This document shows positions 12,501 to 21,290 of a stretch of DNA of 64,000 nt, one piece after another. The stretch covers positions 12,941,558 through 13,005,557 of the forward strand of contig CM070576.1 of the NCBI GenBank assembly GCA_036346355.1. Direction: 5' to 3'. The stretch is from Rhipidocladum racemiflorum. Taxonomy: Eukaryota > Streptophyta > Magnoliopsida > Poales > Poaceae. Each line of letters opens with the position of its first letter. Within the stretch, counting starts at the first letter, position 1. Both the position numbers and the translations under genes were made by a program. Below the pieces are notes generated by a model. It searched no databases. It saw only the letters and a list, made by a program, of their open reading frames with translations, and had not been told where the DNA came from.

Positions 12501-14973
12501 GGTGTTTAACCGGTGTTTCTTACCCGCTGATCCTTGGGTCAGTGCCTACTGCCTAGTATGTTGGGAAAAACTGTAACTCTCGATTGGAACATTTGATCTT
12601 GCACGCAGTTTGCACCCATCTACCATGATTTCAACCATTCAGCAGGAAGGAAATATCTTATTTCAAAGTGAAAAAACCTACACAACCCTCGCATTTGATC
12701 TTAGGAATGTTGTGCGAATCAATGAGCAAAATCACAGTATTGGCACTAACGACGTTTGTTTCGTATAAGAACTATCACACACTCACCTTACCGGAGACCC
12801 TGTCCATCTCCCCCATAACGCAGGACAGCAGGGACGACTTGCCAGATCCGACCGTCCCGACCACCGCCACAAGTTCGCCCCTCCTTAACTCCATATTAAT
12901 CCCCTTCAGCACCGTCTCCAGCACCGGTGTCTCCTCCACATCTTTCTCATCCTCCTCCTCGCCCTCGTCGGCATTGTCTTCGTCTTCGTCCTCTTCATTC
13001 TTCTTCTTGCCCCTCGCGTCCCACGCGAACATGCCATCGCGCACCTCCACCACTAACCCGTCCGTGCCAATGTCATGGGCACGGTCCACCGTGGCGTCGT
13101 CGAGCTCTGCGTCAAGAAAGTACCTGTCAAGTCTTCCCAGCGACACAGTCGCCTGCGTCGCAGAAGCAATTGCCTCCGGGAAGCTCTGCATAGGTCCATC
13201 GAGCATTTGGAAGAATGCGGTGGCCGTGAACACCTTCCCAGCGTCAAGCTTGACGCCAGTCAGCACGCACGTGCCGAACACGAGCACGGTCATGGCAAGC
13301 GGGCCACTAGAGAGCACCACGGTGTTGGCGCACATGAAGTACATGGATTTGGCCAGCCAGCCGAGCTCGGCCTCCCTGAGCTCGCGAATCTTGGCACCAA
13401 ACGTCTCCTCCCACGCCTGCAGCTTGATCACTCGCATGTAGTTGAGCAGCTCAGTGATGGCCTTCATGCGCTCATCGCGCTTACCGAGGAACTTGAACTG
13501 GTACTCCAGGTTACGGCGGGTGGCGAGGGCCACGACGACGGTGACCACGGCGATCGCGGCGAGCGCCGTGAGCACGGCCGGGCCGAGGTGGGTGTACAGC
13601 AAGGCGAGGGCGACGGCGATCTCCAAGGGCATCAGCCACAGGTTGTGAAGCTCGTGCGTGACGTTGGCCACCTCTTCCGCGTCCACCTCCATGTAATTTA
13701 CGATCGTGCCGGCGCCGTGAGCGCGCCGCGCGCCAGTCGACAGCCGCAGTGACTTGCGGTACACCGCCGCGAGCAACGCGGCTTTGATGCGCATGCCCAG
13801 CTTCTGCCCCTGGAACTCGTAGTGGTGGGACGCCAGCGTCTCGGCCGCCTTGCCGACGAGGAGAATAACGACCAGCTGCAGCCCCTCCGTCACCTCCCCG
13901 CCGCGTCGGACGAACTCGACGAACCTGTCCACGAGCGACGGGCCAATGTACATAACTGAGAGGTGCGCCACCCCAAGCACGCCGGTGAGCAAGAACTGCG
14001 GCCAGAAGGACCGCAGTAGCGCGGTGAACACCGGGTGCCCGGCCTTGGACCCCGGCGCCGGCCAGTTTGACACGAACAGCGCGTACGCCGCCTCGGCGGA
14101 ATCGGCCGGCGCCACCGGCGGGACTTCTTCCGCGCCGAGAGCCGCTCTGGAACCTTTGGCGATGAGCGGGTTGATCCAGCTGAACGTCGCGAGCGAGAGC
14201 CACGACGCCGTCGCATACGTCGTCGCCGGCGCGGCATGATCAGAAGCACCGGTTCGTTCTTCCTCGTTGGTCGTCGCCGCGTCACCAAGGCCAGTGGAAC
14301 CGGTCGCGGAGAAGTACAGCAGAGGAAGCGACAGCACCAGCCCCGCGAACGCGATTGGGTCGTCCGGAAGGATGGGCTCGCCGGCGGCGTAGCGGGCAAC
14401 CGCGGACCCGCAGAAGAGCACGGAAAGACCTGCAGTGCATAGCCAGAATAGGCGGAGGTGGACCGGGTGGGCGCGCGCCCCCGCCACCTTCTCCGCCGCG
14501 ACGACACCAGCGACGGCGAGGTGCGCCACGAAGTGCGTCGCGAGGAAGGCACACTCCGCCGCGAGCCATGCGGTCCGCGGGAGGAGCAGGAGCGCGAGAG
14601 CGAGCAGCACGAGCGACGCGGCCGCGAGGGCCGTGGACGCCGCGAGCGCGAGCGAGTGCCGGAAGCTCCCGCGCCGGGGTAGCGCAGACGCAGTCGTTGG
14701 TTTCTCGAGGAGGGGCTCCTGAGCGTGGTTGCTGTCGCGTTCGCTGATGGCGGCAGCGGAGGTGGTGTTGCGGGAGCGGGAGAGGCGGGCTCGGATGGCG
14801 AGGGCGAGGGCGGCGAGGAGGAAGAGAAGGTCGATTGCTCCGAGGAGAGCGCGCTGCGGGCAGGGGGAGAGGAAGAGGAAGGCGAGGCGGTCGGGGAGGG
14901 AGGGGGCGGCGGGCGATGGCGGCGGGGAGCAGGCGGTGGTGGCTAGCCACCACGGGAGGGCGGAGGCCGGCAT
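3576..14973 (-). CDS. ABCC (MRP)-type ABC transporter, gene A, frameshifted in exon 4
   Basis: Full-length ABC exporter of subfamily C, closest in character to plant ABCC4/ABCC14-like proteins. Such proteins are membrane pumps for glutathione conjugates, folates or other organic anions; the substrate here is unknown. Exons on the minus strand: 14973-12787, 11631-11311, 9507-9421, 9094-8470, 8138-7974, 7878-7584, 7180-6966, 5662-5357, 5266-5203, 4147-3908, 3676-3576. Exon 1 carries the N-terminal membrane domain (TMD0), TMD1 and the NBD1 Walker A (GTVGSGKSS). Exon 2 carries LSGGQ and Walker B (IYLLDDVFSAVD). Exon 3 carries the H-loop (THQVDFL). Exons 4-7 hold TMD2. Exon 8 has the NBD2 Walker A (GRTGSGKST). 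Exon 10 has the WSVGQ signature, ILFMDEATASVD and the AHRIPTV switch. Exon 4 is 625 bp where phase requires 627, and its frame breaks at about 8821-8828. It is therefore either a recent pseudogene or a sequencing error. Confidence 0.9.
4647..5011. mobile_element. MITE in intron 9 of ABCC gene A, MULE-like
   Basis: This 365-bp non-coding element is flanked by the direct repeat GTAACCATAC at 4637-4646 and 5012-5021. Its ends are inverted repeats of about 60 bp, sharing a TTTTTTAAATAATTTTAC block and an AATACCC block. Inside are short repeats of the type ATTTGGCGACAGATCTTC. The 10-bp duplication and long AT-rich inverted repeats suit a Mutator-like MITE. The corresponding intron of gene B lacks it, so it inserted after the paralogues separated or was lost from B. 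Confidence 0.8.
5813..6913. mobile_element. Long-TIR transposon in intron 7 of gene A; Pack-MULE candidate
   Basis: The left end (from GGAAAAATTGGTTCCATG) and the right end (ending CATAGAACCAATTTTCC) are inverted repeats of about 100 bp. They share AAAGATCCCAACTTTAG and GTACACTTTAATACC blocks. The interior is GC-rich and coding-like at about 5930-6360, unlike the AT-rich host intron, as expected if a gene fragment was captured. No transposase is visible and I could not name the source gene. The flanks are AT-rich and show no convincing TSD (best 9-mer alignment 6/9), so the insertion is fairly old or the end is misplaced by a few bases. Confidence 0.6.
8821..8828 (-). other. 2-bp frameshift site in exon 4 of ABCC gene A
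   Basis: Read on the minus strand, the codons for IIQEEERE run into a short AG repeat and then continue out of frame. The conserved continuation (SGQVSWSVYKLYMTEAWGWW) lies in another frame. Exon 4 starts and ends in phase 0 and is two bases short of a multiple of three. The simplest explanation is loss of one AG unit. Confidence 0.85.
9816..10882. mobile_element. Non-autonomous hAT element in intron 2 of ABCC gene A
   Basis: The element begins TAGGGATGAAAACGG and ends with the inverted form, TTTTCATCCCTA. It is flanked by the perfect 8-bp direct repeat AGTGCAGT at 9808-9815 and 10883-10890. Both subterminal regions are packed with GGATACG/CGTATCC words, typical of hAT transposase-binding repeats, and the core is AT-rich without coding capacity. 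All three traits are diagnostic of hAT elements. It accounts for more than half of the 1.8-kb intron 2. Confidence 0.92.
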
Positions 14974-15376
14974 GGCGGTGTGGCTACTGGCTGTTGCTAC
15001 AACTTACATTTGGGTCGCTGTGTGCGGCAGCGTTGCCGGTAGGAGCTTGGGGCTTTTTGTCGGTCTGGGAGCAGAGGAGAAGCGTGGACCGACGTTTGAA
15101 TTCTGTTTTACTTCAAACGAAGCGTATGCCCGATTTGCCACGGTTAATTTTGTTTTGTTTAAGTTTAGTCTCATTCGAACGGAAATATAAATTTGATCTT
15201 TTTTCGATCACACAGGCTTTTACTGTATTTAGTTTGACCTGCATACTCGATAACATGACAGATGATATATGTTACCCTCAATCCTTCGATAAGTAAAGTA
15301 GATTTATAATTTTATTTCGATAAAAATCGAACTTGCAAAAAAAATTACAAAAAAAAAAAGGCAATGCACCCAAATT
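14974..15376 (-). promoter_or_regulatory. Probable promoter and 5' leader region of ABCC gene A
   Basis: This stretch lies directly upstream of the initiation codon at 14973 and is bounded by the hAT element at 15377. Its proximal part is GC-rich like exon 1 and its distal part is AT-rich. I see no motif strong enough to fix a TATA box or transcription start, so the call rests on position only. Confidence 0.35.
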
Positions 15377-15865
15377 TAGGGATGGCAAAAATACCCGTGG
15401 GTCCGGGTACCCGTGGGTACCCGACCCGATGGGTCCGGGTCCGAGTTTGGACCCACGGGTATGTTATTTCGGGTCCGGGTCCAGATCCGGTTCTCATTTT
15501 GGACCCGTGGGTACTCAGACCCGGACCCGACAAGAAAATATCCATTGTATAAAATAGAATTGTAGATAACAAATATCATCTATTGTTGCTTATTGTTGCT
15601 TTGTTATTATATGCATGTAGTCTATTTCTTAATCCGAGTAATAAATAAAAATATTTGCCTTAAAATTTAATCAAATCCTATAAACTTTAGCTACTCGAAC
15701 AAATAAAAATAGAATTATATTTTCGGGTCCGGGTACCCGCCGGGTCCGGGTCCGAGTTTGGACCCGTGACTAACTTCGGGTCCGGGTCCGGATCCAAACT
15801 TCGGGTCTCGGGTCCGAATCCACGGAGATTGGACCCGGAGGTACCCGGACCCGTTGCCATCCCTA
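15377..15865. mobile_element. Small non-autonomous hAT element upstream of gene A
   Basis: This 489-bp element has termini TAGGGATGGCAA and TTGCCATCCCTA, flanked by CCCAAATT (15369-15376) and CCCAAACT (15866-15873). That is an 8-bp duplication with one mismatch. Both ends are rich in GGGTCC/GGGTACCCG words and the centre is AT-rich and non-coding. The ends are of the same class as the intron 2 element, but the subterminal repeat word differs, so this is a separate hAT family. Confidence 0.85.
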
Positions 15866-16860
15866 CCCAAACTTATGTCCGAGCAGCGAGGCCGGATGAA
15901 AAATGTCCCGGGATATTGGCCCCGCTTGTCGGTGCCACTCGTTGGTGCGTGTAGCAGTAAGGCGACGCTCGTGGCCCCACCGCCAGTGTCTGCTGCAGGT
16001 AACTTAGCCTCGCCGGCTTCCTTCGTCGAGCCTCTCGAGCTCGTGTGGACACGTCGCACACGGGTCGACGAAGGTGACGCGGCGTCGTGGAATTCTGCTG
16101 CTGCTCCGGCGCAACCTAGGCCGTGCTTTCCCCAGCTTCAAGAAGATTTGGTCAGCGCCGTTGAACTACGCGTTCAAAGGCTAAAAGCGAGAGCACCCGC
16201 CGCCGTTAGTCTACGCCGGCCCACCGAGGATTACGAAATAGAGTAAAAACAACAATGGCAGGTAGGAGTAGGAGACAGAGACACCGTGCGCGTACAGTGC
16301 ATCCGATCGATAGCCGCCCAGGTGGAGGAAACGTTTTAGATGGCGACCGCCCTACATTCCATCTAGCCTTAGTCGCGGCGCTTCCTCGGCCGGAGACGCG
16401 CGTTAGCGCGTAGGCGTCCGCCGGCGCCACCACGCCGTCTCGCGTTCACGGCGCTGACTCTTAGCCAGTAAGGAACGATCGGGGGTCGTTGCTTCCCGCG
16501 TGCATGTATGTTTGGGACCTTGGGTGCTGATGTAAAATGGCGAAACTATATACTAAACCACCATATTCCTGGAAGGATTTCGGCTTCCTCACGCTCCCAC
16601 GTCACCCCACCGTCTCTCTCTCCTATTCTTGCAAAAAAACCCTCCGGTTCTTTGAAATTACGGATAGATCCTTTGTAATTTTCTGTGAGTGTAAAATATT
16701 TTCCACCGTTCGCGTTTAGGTCCTCCGTTCGCCGTTTTGCACAAAGAACCTCCCATTAATACGAATTGCGAACTAGCCCTTTCCTACTTATTCGAAATAG
16801 CGAACAAGTCCAAAATTATAACAAATTGGTCCCTTGACTTTCTGTTCAGATCCTTTCTCC
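15866..16860. other. Intergenic region, nothing recognised
   Basis: The first half is GC-rich and gives short open frames on both strands without recognisable domains. The second half becomes AT-rich and runs into the repeat array. I cannot support a gene here. Confidence 0.5.
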
Positions 16861-17430
16861 GTTTTCCCCGAAAAAAATGTTTTCGTGCTCCGTTTGCTCT
16901 CCGGAGCATAGGAAAAATGTTTCCGTGGTCTGTTTTTTCTTCGAAAAAAAAACAAAAAATATTTTTCGTTCACGTGAACGGCGTTTTTCCCGGAAAATTA
17001 TTTCCGTGATTCGTTTGCTCTCCGGAGCATGCGAAAAATGTTTCCGTGGTCTGTTTTTTCTCCGAAAAAAAAACAAAAAAAAATTTCCGTTCACGTCTTA
17101 TTTGTTTTAGTGCTCGTTTGCTCTCCGTAGCATAGGAAAGATGTTTCCGTGGTCTGTTTTTTCTCCGAAAAAAAAACAAAAAATATTTTTCGTTCACGCG
17201 AACGGCGTTTTTCCCGGAAAATTATTTTCATGATCCGTTTACTCTCTGGAGCATGGGAAAAATATTTCCGTGGTCTGCTTTTCTCGAAAAAAAACAAAAA
17301 ATTCCGTTCACGTCTTTGGCGTTTTCGGAAAAAATATTTTCGTGGTCCGCTTGCTCTCGGAGCATGGGAAAAATGTTTTAAGTGACTCTGTTTTTCTCCG
17401 AAAAAAAAACAAAAATATTTTTCCATTCAC
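16861..17430. repeat. Tandem repeat array, about five units of 103-121 bp
   Basis: A unit containing GCTCTCCGGAGCATGGGAAA, a (G/C)TGGTCTGTTTTTTCTCCG block, a run of A and CGTTCACG recurs with starts at about 16896, 17017, 17120, 17241 and 17353. Spacings are 121, 103, 121 and 112 bp, which suggests an alternating long/short arrangement. Open frames crossing it on both strands are products of the repeat and are unlikely to be genes. Confidence 0.8.
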
Positions 17431-17967
17431 TTGGCGTGCTATGCGCTTGCGTTTCTAGTATATTATATAAGGATTTAAATTGCGGAGATACGAAACACGG
17501 AAGTTAGGCTAAACGTCGTAATTTACTGTAATATATACATTTTTTTTACTATTTTAAATATATGGTACTGTAATTTATATAATGAATTATATTCAAATTC
17601 GGAGTACACGCGATGATCGATATATATTTATTATTTCTAGAGCCAAATATTACCTTATTCGGAGATACGAAACTTTAAAATAGAGAAGCATAGAAGCACC
17701 CTAATATTTATTATTTCTAGAGCCAAATTAATTCAATTTAATTGTAACAAATATGATAAAAGAAGAAGATCATAAACCAAACACAATTAATGTCTAGAAA
17801 TATAAAGAGAATTGACATATGTAGCATAGCTATCGCATCTACAAAAATAGCCGAAATAGTAATCAATATAGCAGCTAAAGCAGTTGTAGCTATGTTCTTG
17901 GAATTTTATTCAGTATAGTGAGCTATTCAAATCACTGATATTCCAGGCTTTGGATCACTATTAATTT

Positions 17968-18425
17968 CATTGTATAGTTCAACATAATTTATTTGATGAA
18001 CAAGATCCAAACCGGAATGTCCCAATAGGATCGAAGGATCTTATTATATGGATGGAGCTTGATTTTTTTTAATATTACCTTATCATTGTATAGTTCAAAC
18101 ATGATTTATTTGATGAACAAGATCCAAATCGGAATGTCCCAATAGGATCGAAGGTTCTTATTATATGGATGGAGATTGGATTTTTTTACAGAAAAACTAA
18201 CCTACGGTATACCGTAGGAACGGTATACCTCTAAAACTTGTGAAACTTGTGATTTTTTATACTGAAACTCATGAAACTTAGCACTAAAAACTGATGAAAC
18301 ATGAAACTGATGAAACTAAACACTGAAACTCATGAAACCAGCACTGGAACTGATAAGTTTCACAGCTATACCGTTGGAACGGTGTACCGTTCCCTAGTCT
18401 CCCTTTTTTTTTAATATTACCTTAT
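17968..18425. repeat. 116-bp tandem duplication interrupted by a short insertion
   Basis: The unit starting CATTGTATAGTTCAA at 17968 repeats at 18084 with few changes, including the block GGAATGTCCCAATAGGATCG. Near the end of the second copy an unrelated segment (about 18187-18410) carrying GGTATACCGTAGGAACGG and repeated TGAAACTGATGAAACT words separates the poly-T from its expected continuation AATATTACCTTATCA. The insertion may be a small transposon, but its ends were not resolved. The surrounding 17431-18659 is AT-rich and shows no gene. Confidence 0.6.
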
Positions 18426-18659
18426 CACTGCTATGACACTCACGTCCCATATTTTTAGAAAAAAGAAATAAAAATAAAATAAAATTACAAGGTGATAAAT
18501 TTGTCTTACCAAAACATACCAAAATTTGGTATTGCTATTGGCGACCAAATTTTAGCAAAAGATTGATAAAAAAAATGAACTAGAGAGCCAATAGAGAAGA
18601 AAATCTTGCTAAAGTTTGATATCAAATTAAATGCTTGCCAAATTTGATTAATATAAGTT

Positions 18660-19040
18660 CAAGCTATATTAGTTTTGGTGATTGGTGTTAGATTAATGTT
18701 TAATCTTATTTAATGACAAACATAATCTTTAAATGAGACTAACATGTTTAATGAGCTTATTGTTAGTAGTCTCATATTTGGATGGAAAATGAAAAACCGA
18801 AGTTATGTGTCCGCTTTCATTCTATTATCCATTGCATATTTTGGATTCGAGTTAAAAAATGAATTTCTCCATTGCTTAAACCAACAAATGTGCATTATGT
18901 TTTTCAATCCATATATTACATGAATGCACATATTTATGGGGAGTTCAAGCTTTAACTTGAAGTTTCATTAGTATTGATCTATTCTTCACTTCATATATAA
19001 AGGATCAATACATTGAAACATATCAATTTAAATTGAGTTT
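18660..19040 (+). repeat. Truncated Sirevirus-type LTR fragment
   Basis: Blocks such as TTTTGGTGATT, TTAATGACAAAC and GAGACTAACATGTTTA occur here in the same order as in the first 200 bp of the solo LTR at 33792-36523. No termini are present. It ends abruptly at the TG of the solo LTR at 19041. Confidence 0.5.
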
Positions 19041-20434
19041 TGTTGAGGAACAGGTAGGCTACGTTAGCACAATTTTAAAAATTCTATCGCGATCACCCAG
19101 GATATCATGCGAGTGGGAGATCATGGATTGTTACCCCTTGACGCGCAGAAGCAGCGGAACACGAGTTGGAGAAGCCGGTTCTCACGTCGCGCGCGTCGAG
19201 GTACAGGAAGTAGTCGTTCACTTCGATGAAGAGGAACATCCTCACCTCGCAGTAGATCGTCCTCCCACGCCGGAGTCGCAGCAGTATTATCGCAGCAATC
19301 CACGCGTCCGGGGATGGAACGTCGTGCGTTGGTGTGCAAGCACCTGGTCGCTCGGGAAGGGCAACGAGAGAAGGAGGCTAGTGTTTCGGGTGAAACATTT
19401 CCAAAACGTAGGAAAGAGGCACACCTGTGCCCACCCTCCTCCTCTCCTTATATAGCCACAAGGTGAAACTCTAAGCCAGGGCCCATCAGTGCGCTAAGCC
19501 TATGAGGTCCATTAATTACGGATCCAATCCGAATAAATGCGTCTCAGCCCGTTAAGTGTGTGACCCTGTAGGTTCACATATATTTGGACATGGGTTCAAA
19601 AAAAACCTTTTCTAATCTAATGGTTGGTAGCGGCTCCTTGTAGGGTATGCCAACTCTAAACATACCATAATCAAATTGGAGAGAACCTATGAAAGTACTC
19701 ATGTAATAATCATTTTGCCAAACTATATGAAGATTGAACTCAAGGCGAGAAGCATGTCATCATTTGACAATTCAATCCATCTCTCGTATCTGTGATATGT
19801 TAATAAGTTGTGATTGACTCCTCAATCACGGCATGGCCATGCACTTCCTTAATCATATCATACGAGTGGCCTAGACATATGTCTTCATTACACTGGAGTG
19901 GCAAATTCCATCTTAACTGTTCACTTCCCTCTGCATGTTTCATAGTAAACATGAAAGCTACCTTTATAACTATCCGGTTAGGAAATAGTGTTTGGTAACC
20001 CCTAGGTAAACTATTACACATGTAGAGAATGTGACAATCTCATATCTAAGGATCATACATCTACTATGTATGAGATACGCTGATGACACATAAGAATATA
20101 ACATTCTTACAGTGTCCCATTGCAGGTCTATCTAACCCGTGTTCTTCAACATGCATTCACAATATATTGATGATATTTTCATATCTCATGATCTATGAAA
20201 CATGATCATCGATCAATACATGTGCTGATCTATTCATCGTTGTCCTATATGACGATATTCGATCAGAGATATTTATAGAATTATATCAATAAGTAAAGAG
20301 TTTCATAAACAAATCATATATTTGCTGATCAATATAATGATATACATTCATTGGACCAATAATCATATTATTATTCATAAATATAGTCATGCTACAATCA
20401 TCTATATAATTGCCTCAAGAGCATAACACTAACA
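19041..20434 (-). mobile_element. Solo LTR (1.4 kb) without matching TSD
   Basis: On the minus strand the segment begins TGTTAGTGTTATGCTC and ends CTGTTCCTCAACA, giving canonical TG...CA ends. It includes a CTATATAAGGAGAGG block (near 19445) suited to a promoter. There is no primer-binding site on one side or polypurine tract on the other, so it is a solo LTR. The flanking five bases differ (AGTTT and GCTTG), which points to recombination between two elements or loss of one flank. Superfamily not determined. Confidence 0.6.
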
Positions 20435-21091
20435 GCTTGTTGGCTGCGCACGTGGGCTGGTTGTAGCCCACAGGCCGCTTGGCATAGTCGGCCCATCGGC
20501 GTGGCGGCTAGGGTTTTTAGCCGCCAAAGCCCTTCACACCTTCAGGGCGTGGTGCATGGCTCGGCACGGTGCGGCATGCGTGCAGTCGGTAAAGCGTGTC
20601 GAGCACGGGACTGGCTTGGGCAGTGGCCTGGCGAGGCTAGCATGGCTCGACGCTTCGAGTGTAGGCGCTTCGAGCGTAGGTGTGGCTGGCGAGAATGCCG
20701 TGCAGGGAGGTGCTGGCACGGCACAGTGATAGCTGGGCACTGCGGTGCGGAGTGTCGGTGCAGGAGGTTCTGGGCACACGCAAAGGGAGAAGCCAGACGA
20801 AAGGTTGTGCAGCTGACGCATGGAGACTGGCAACAACGTTCAGCGGCGGCAGGAGCTGCGGCCACAATACAGTGGCAACACTGTCGATGCTCGGCTATGT
20901 GGGTGGGTGTAGCTTCAGATGCAATTAACATATGTAGCTCAAACTTACATCTGGCTTGTAGTAAATTTAATCGTGTGTTGCTAGTCGAATTCTATGTAGT
21001 GTAGCTTGATGCAGGCAGACGATCTCGATCAGCCACGACGAAGCTTTATGCTAATAATGTGTTGTAAAATGATGATGCCTGCCTTTGCTTC
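20435..21091. other. Intergenic sequence, nothing recognised
   Basis: A GC-rich block at about 20440-20880 gives overlapping open frames on both strands without domains, followed by AT-rich sequence into which the young Copia element inserted at 21092. It may belong to an unidentified repeat. Confidence 0.4.
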
Positions 21092-21290
21092 TGAAAGCGG
21101 AAGCTAATTCACGCGATGACTATTGTATTGGCCTTCAGGCTATTTATATACAGGAGAGGTACAACCGTATGAGAGAAATCAGGGATGAATCAATCTAATC
21201 CTAGTCATACCTAAATAGCCTACTAACCAAATATACGTATGGTCCTGTGGACCAGTACATGCATGCATGAGGAAATATAAATGTCTAACA
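21092..21290 (-). repeat. 3' LTR of the young Copia element
   Basis: This 199-bp LTR has TGTTAGACATTT...CGCTTTCA ends when read on the minus strand. It matches the 5' LTR exactly. Its first bases supply the stop codon of the polyprotein frame. Confidence 0.95.

Noticed and set aside
13053..14747. Several open frames in other frames and on the plus strand over ABCC exon 1
   Set aside because: They are shadows of a very GC-rich exon whose minus-strand frame carries the transporter domains.
16737..17458. Phe/Lys-rich open frames on both strands
   Set aside because: They follow the tandem repeat unit and are low-complexity artefacts.
17740..18190. Organelle-derived DNA
   Set aside because: Some sequence looks unlike the surrounding repeats, but I could not match it to a particular plastid or mitochondrial gene, so no claim is made.
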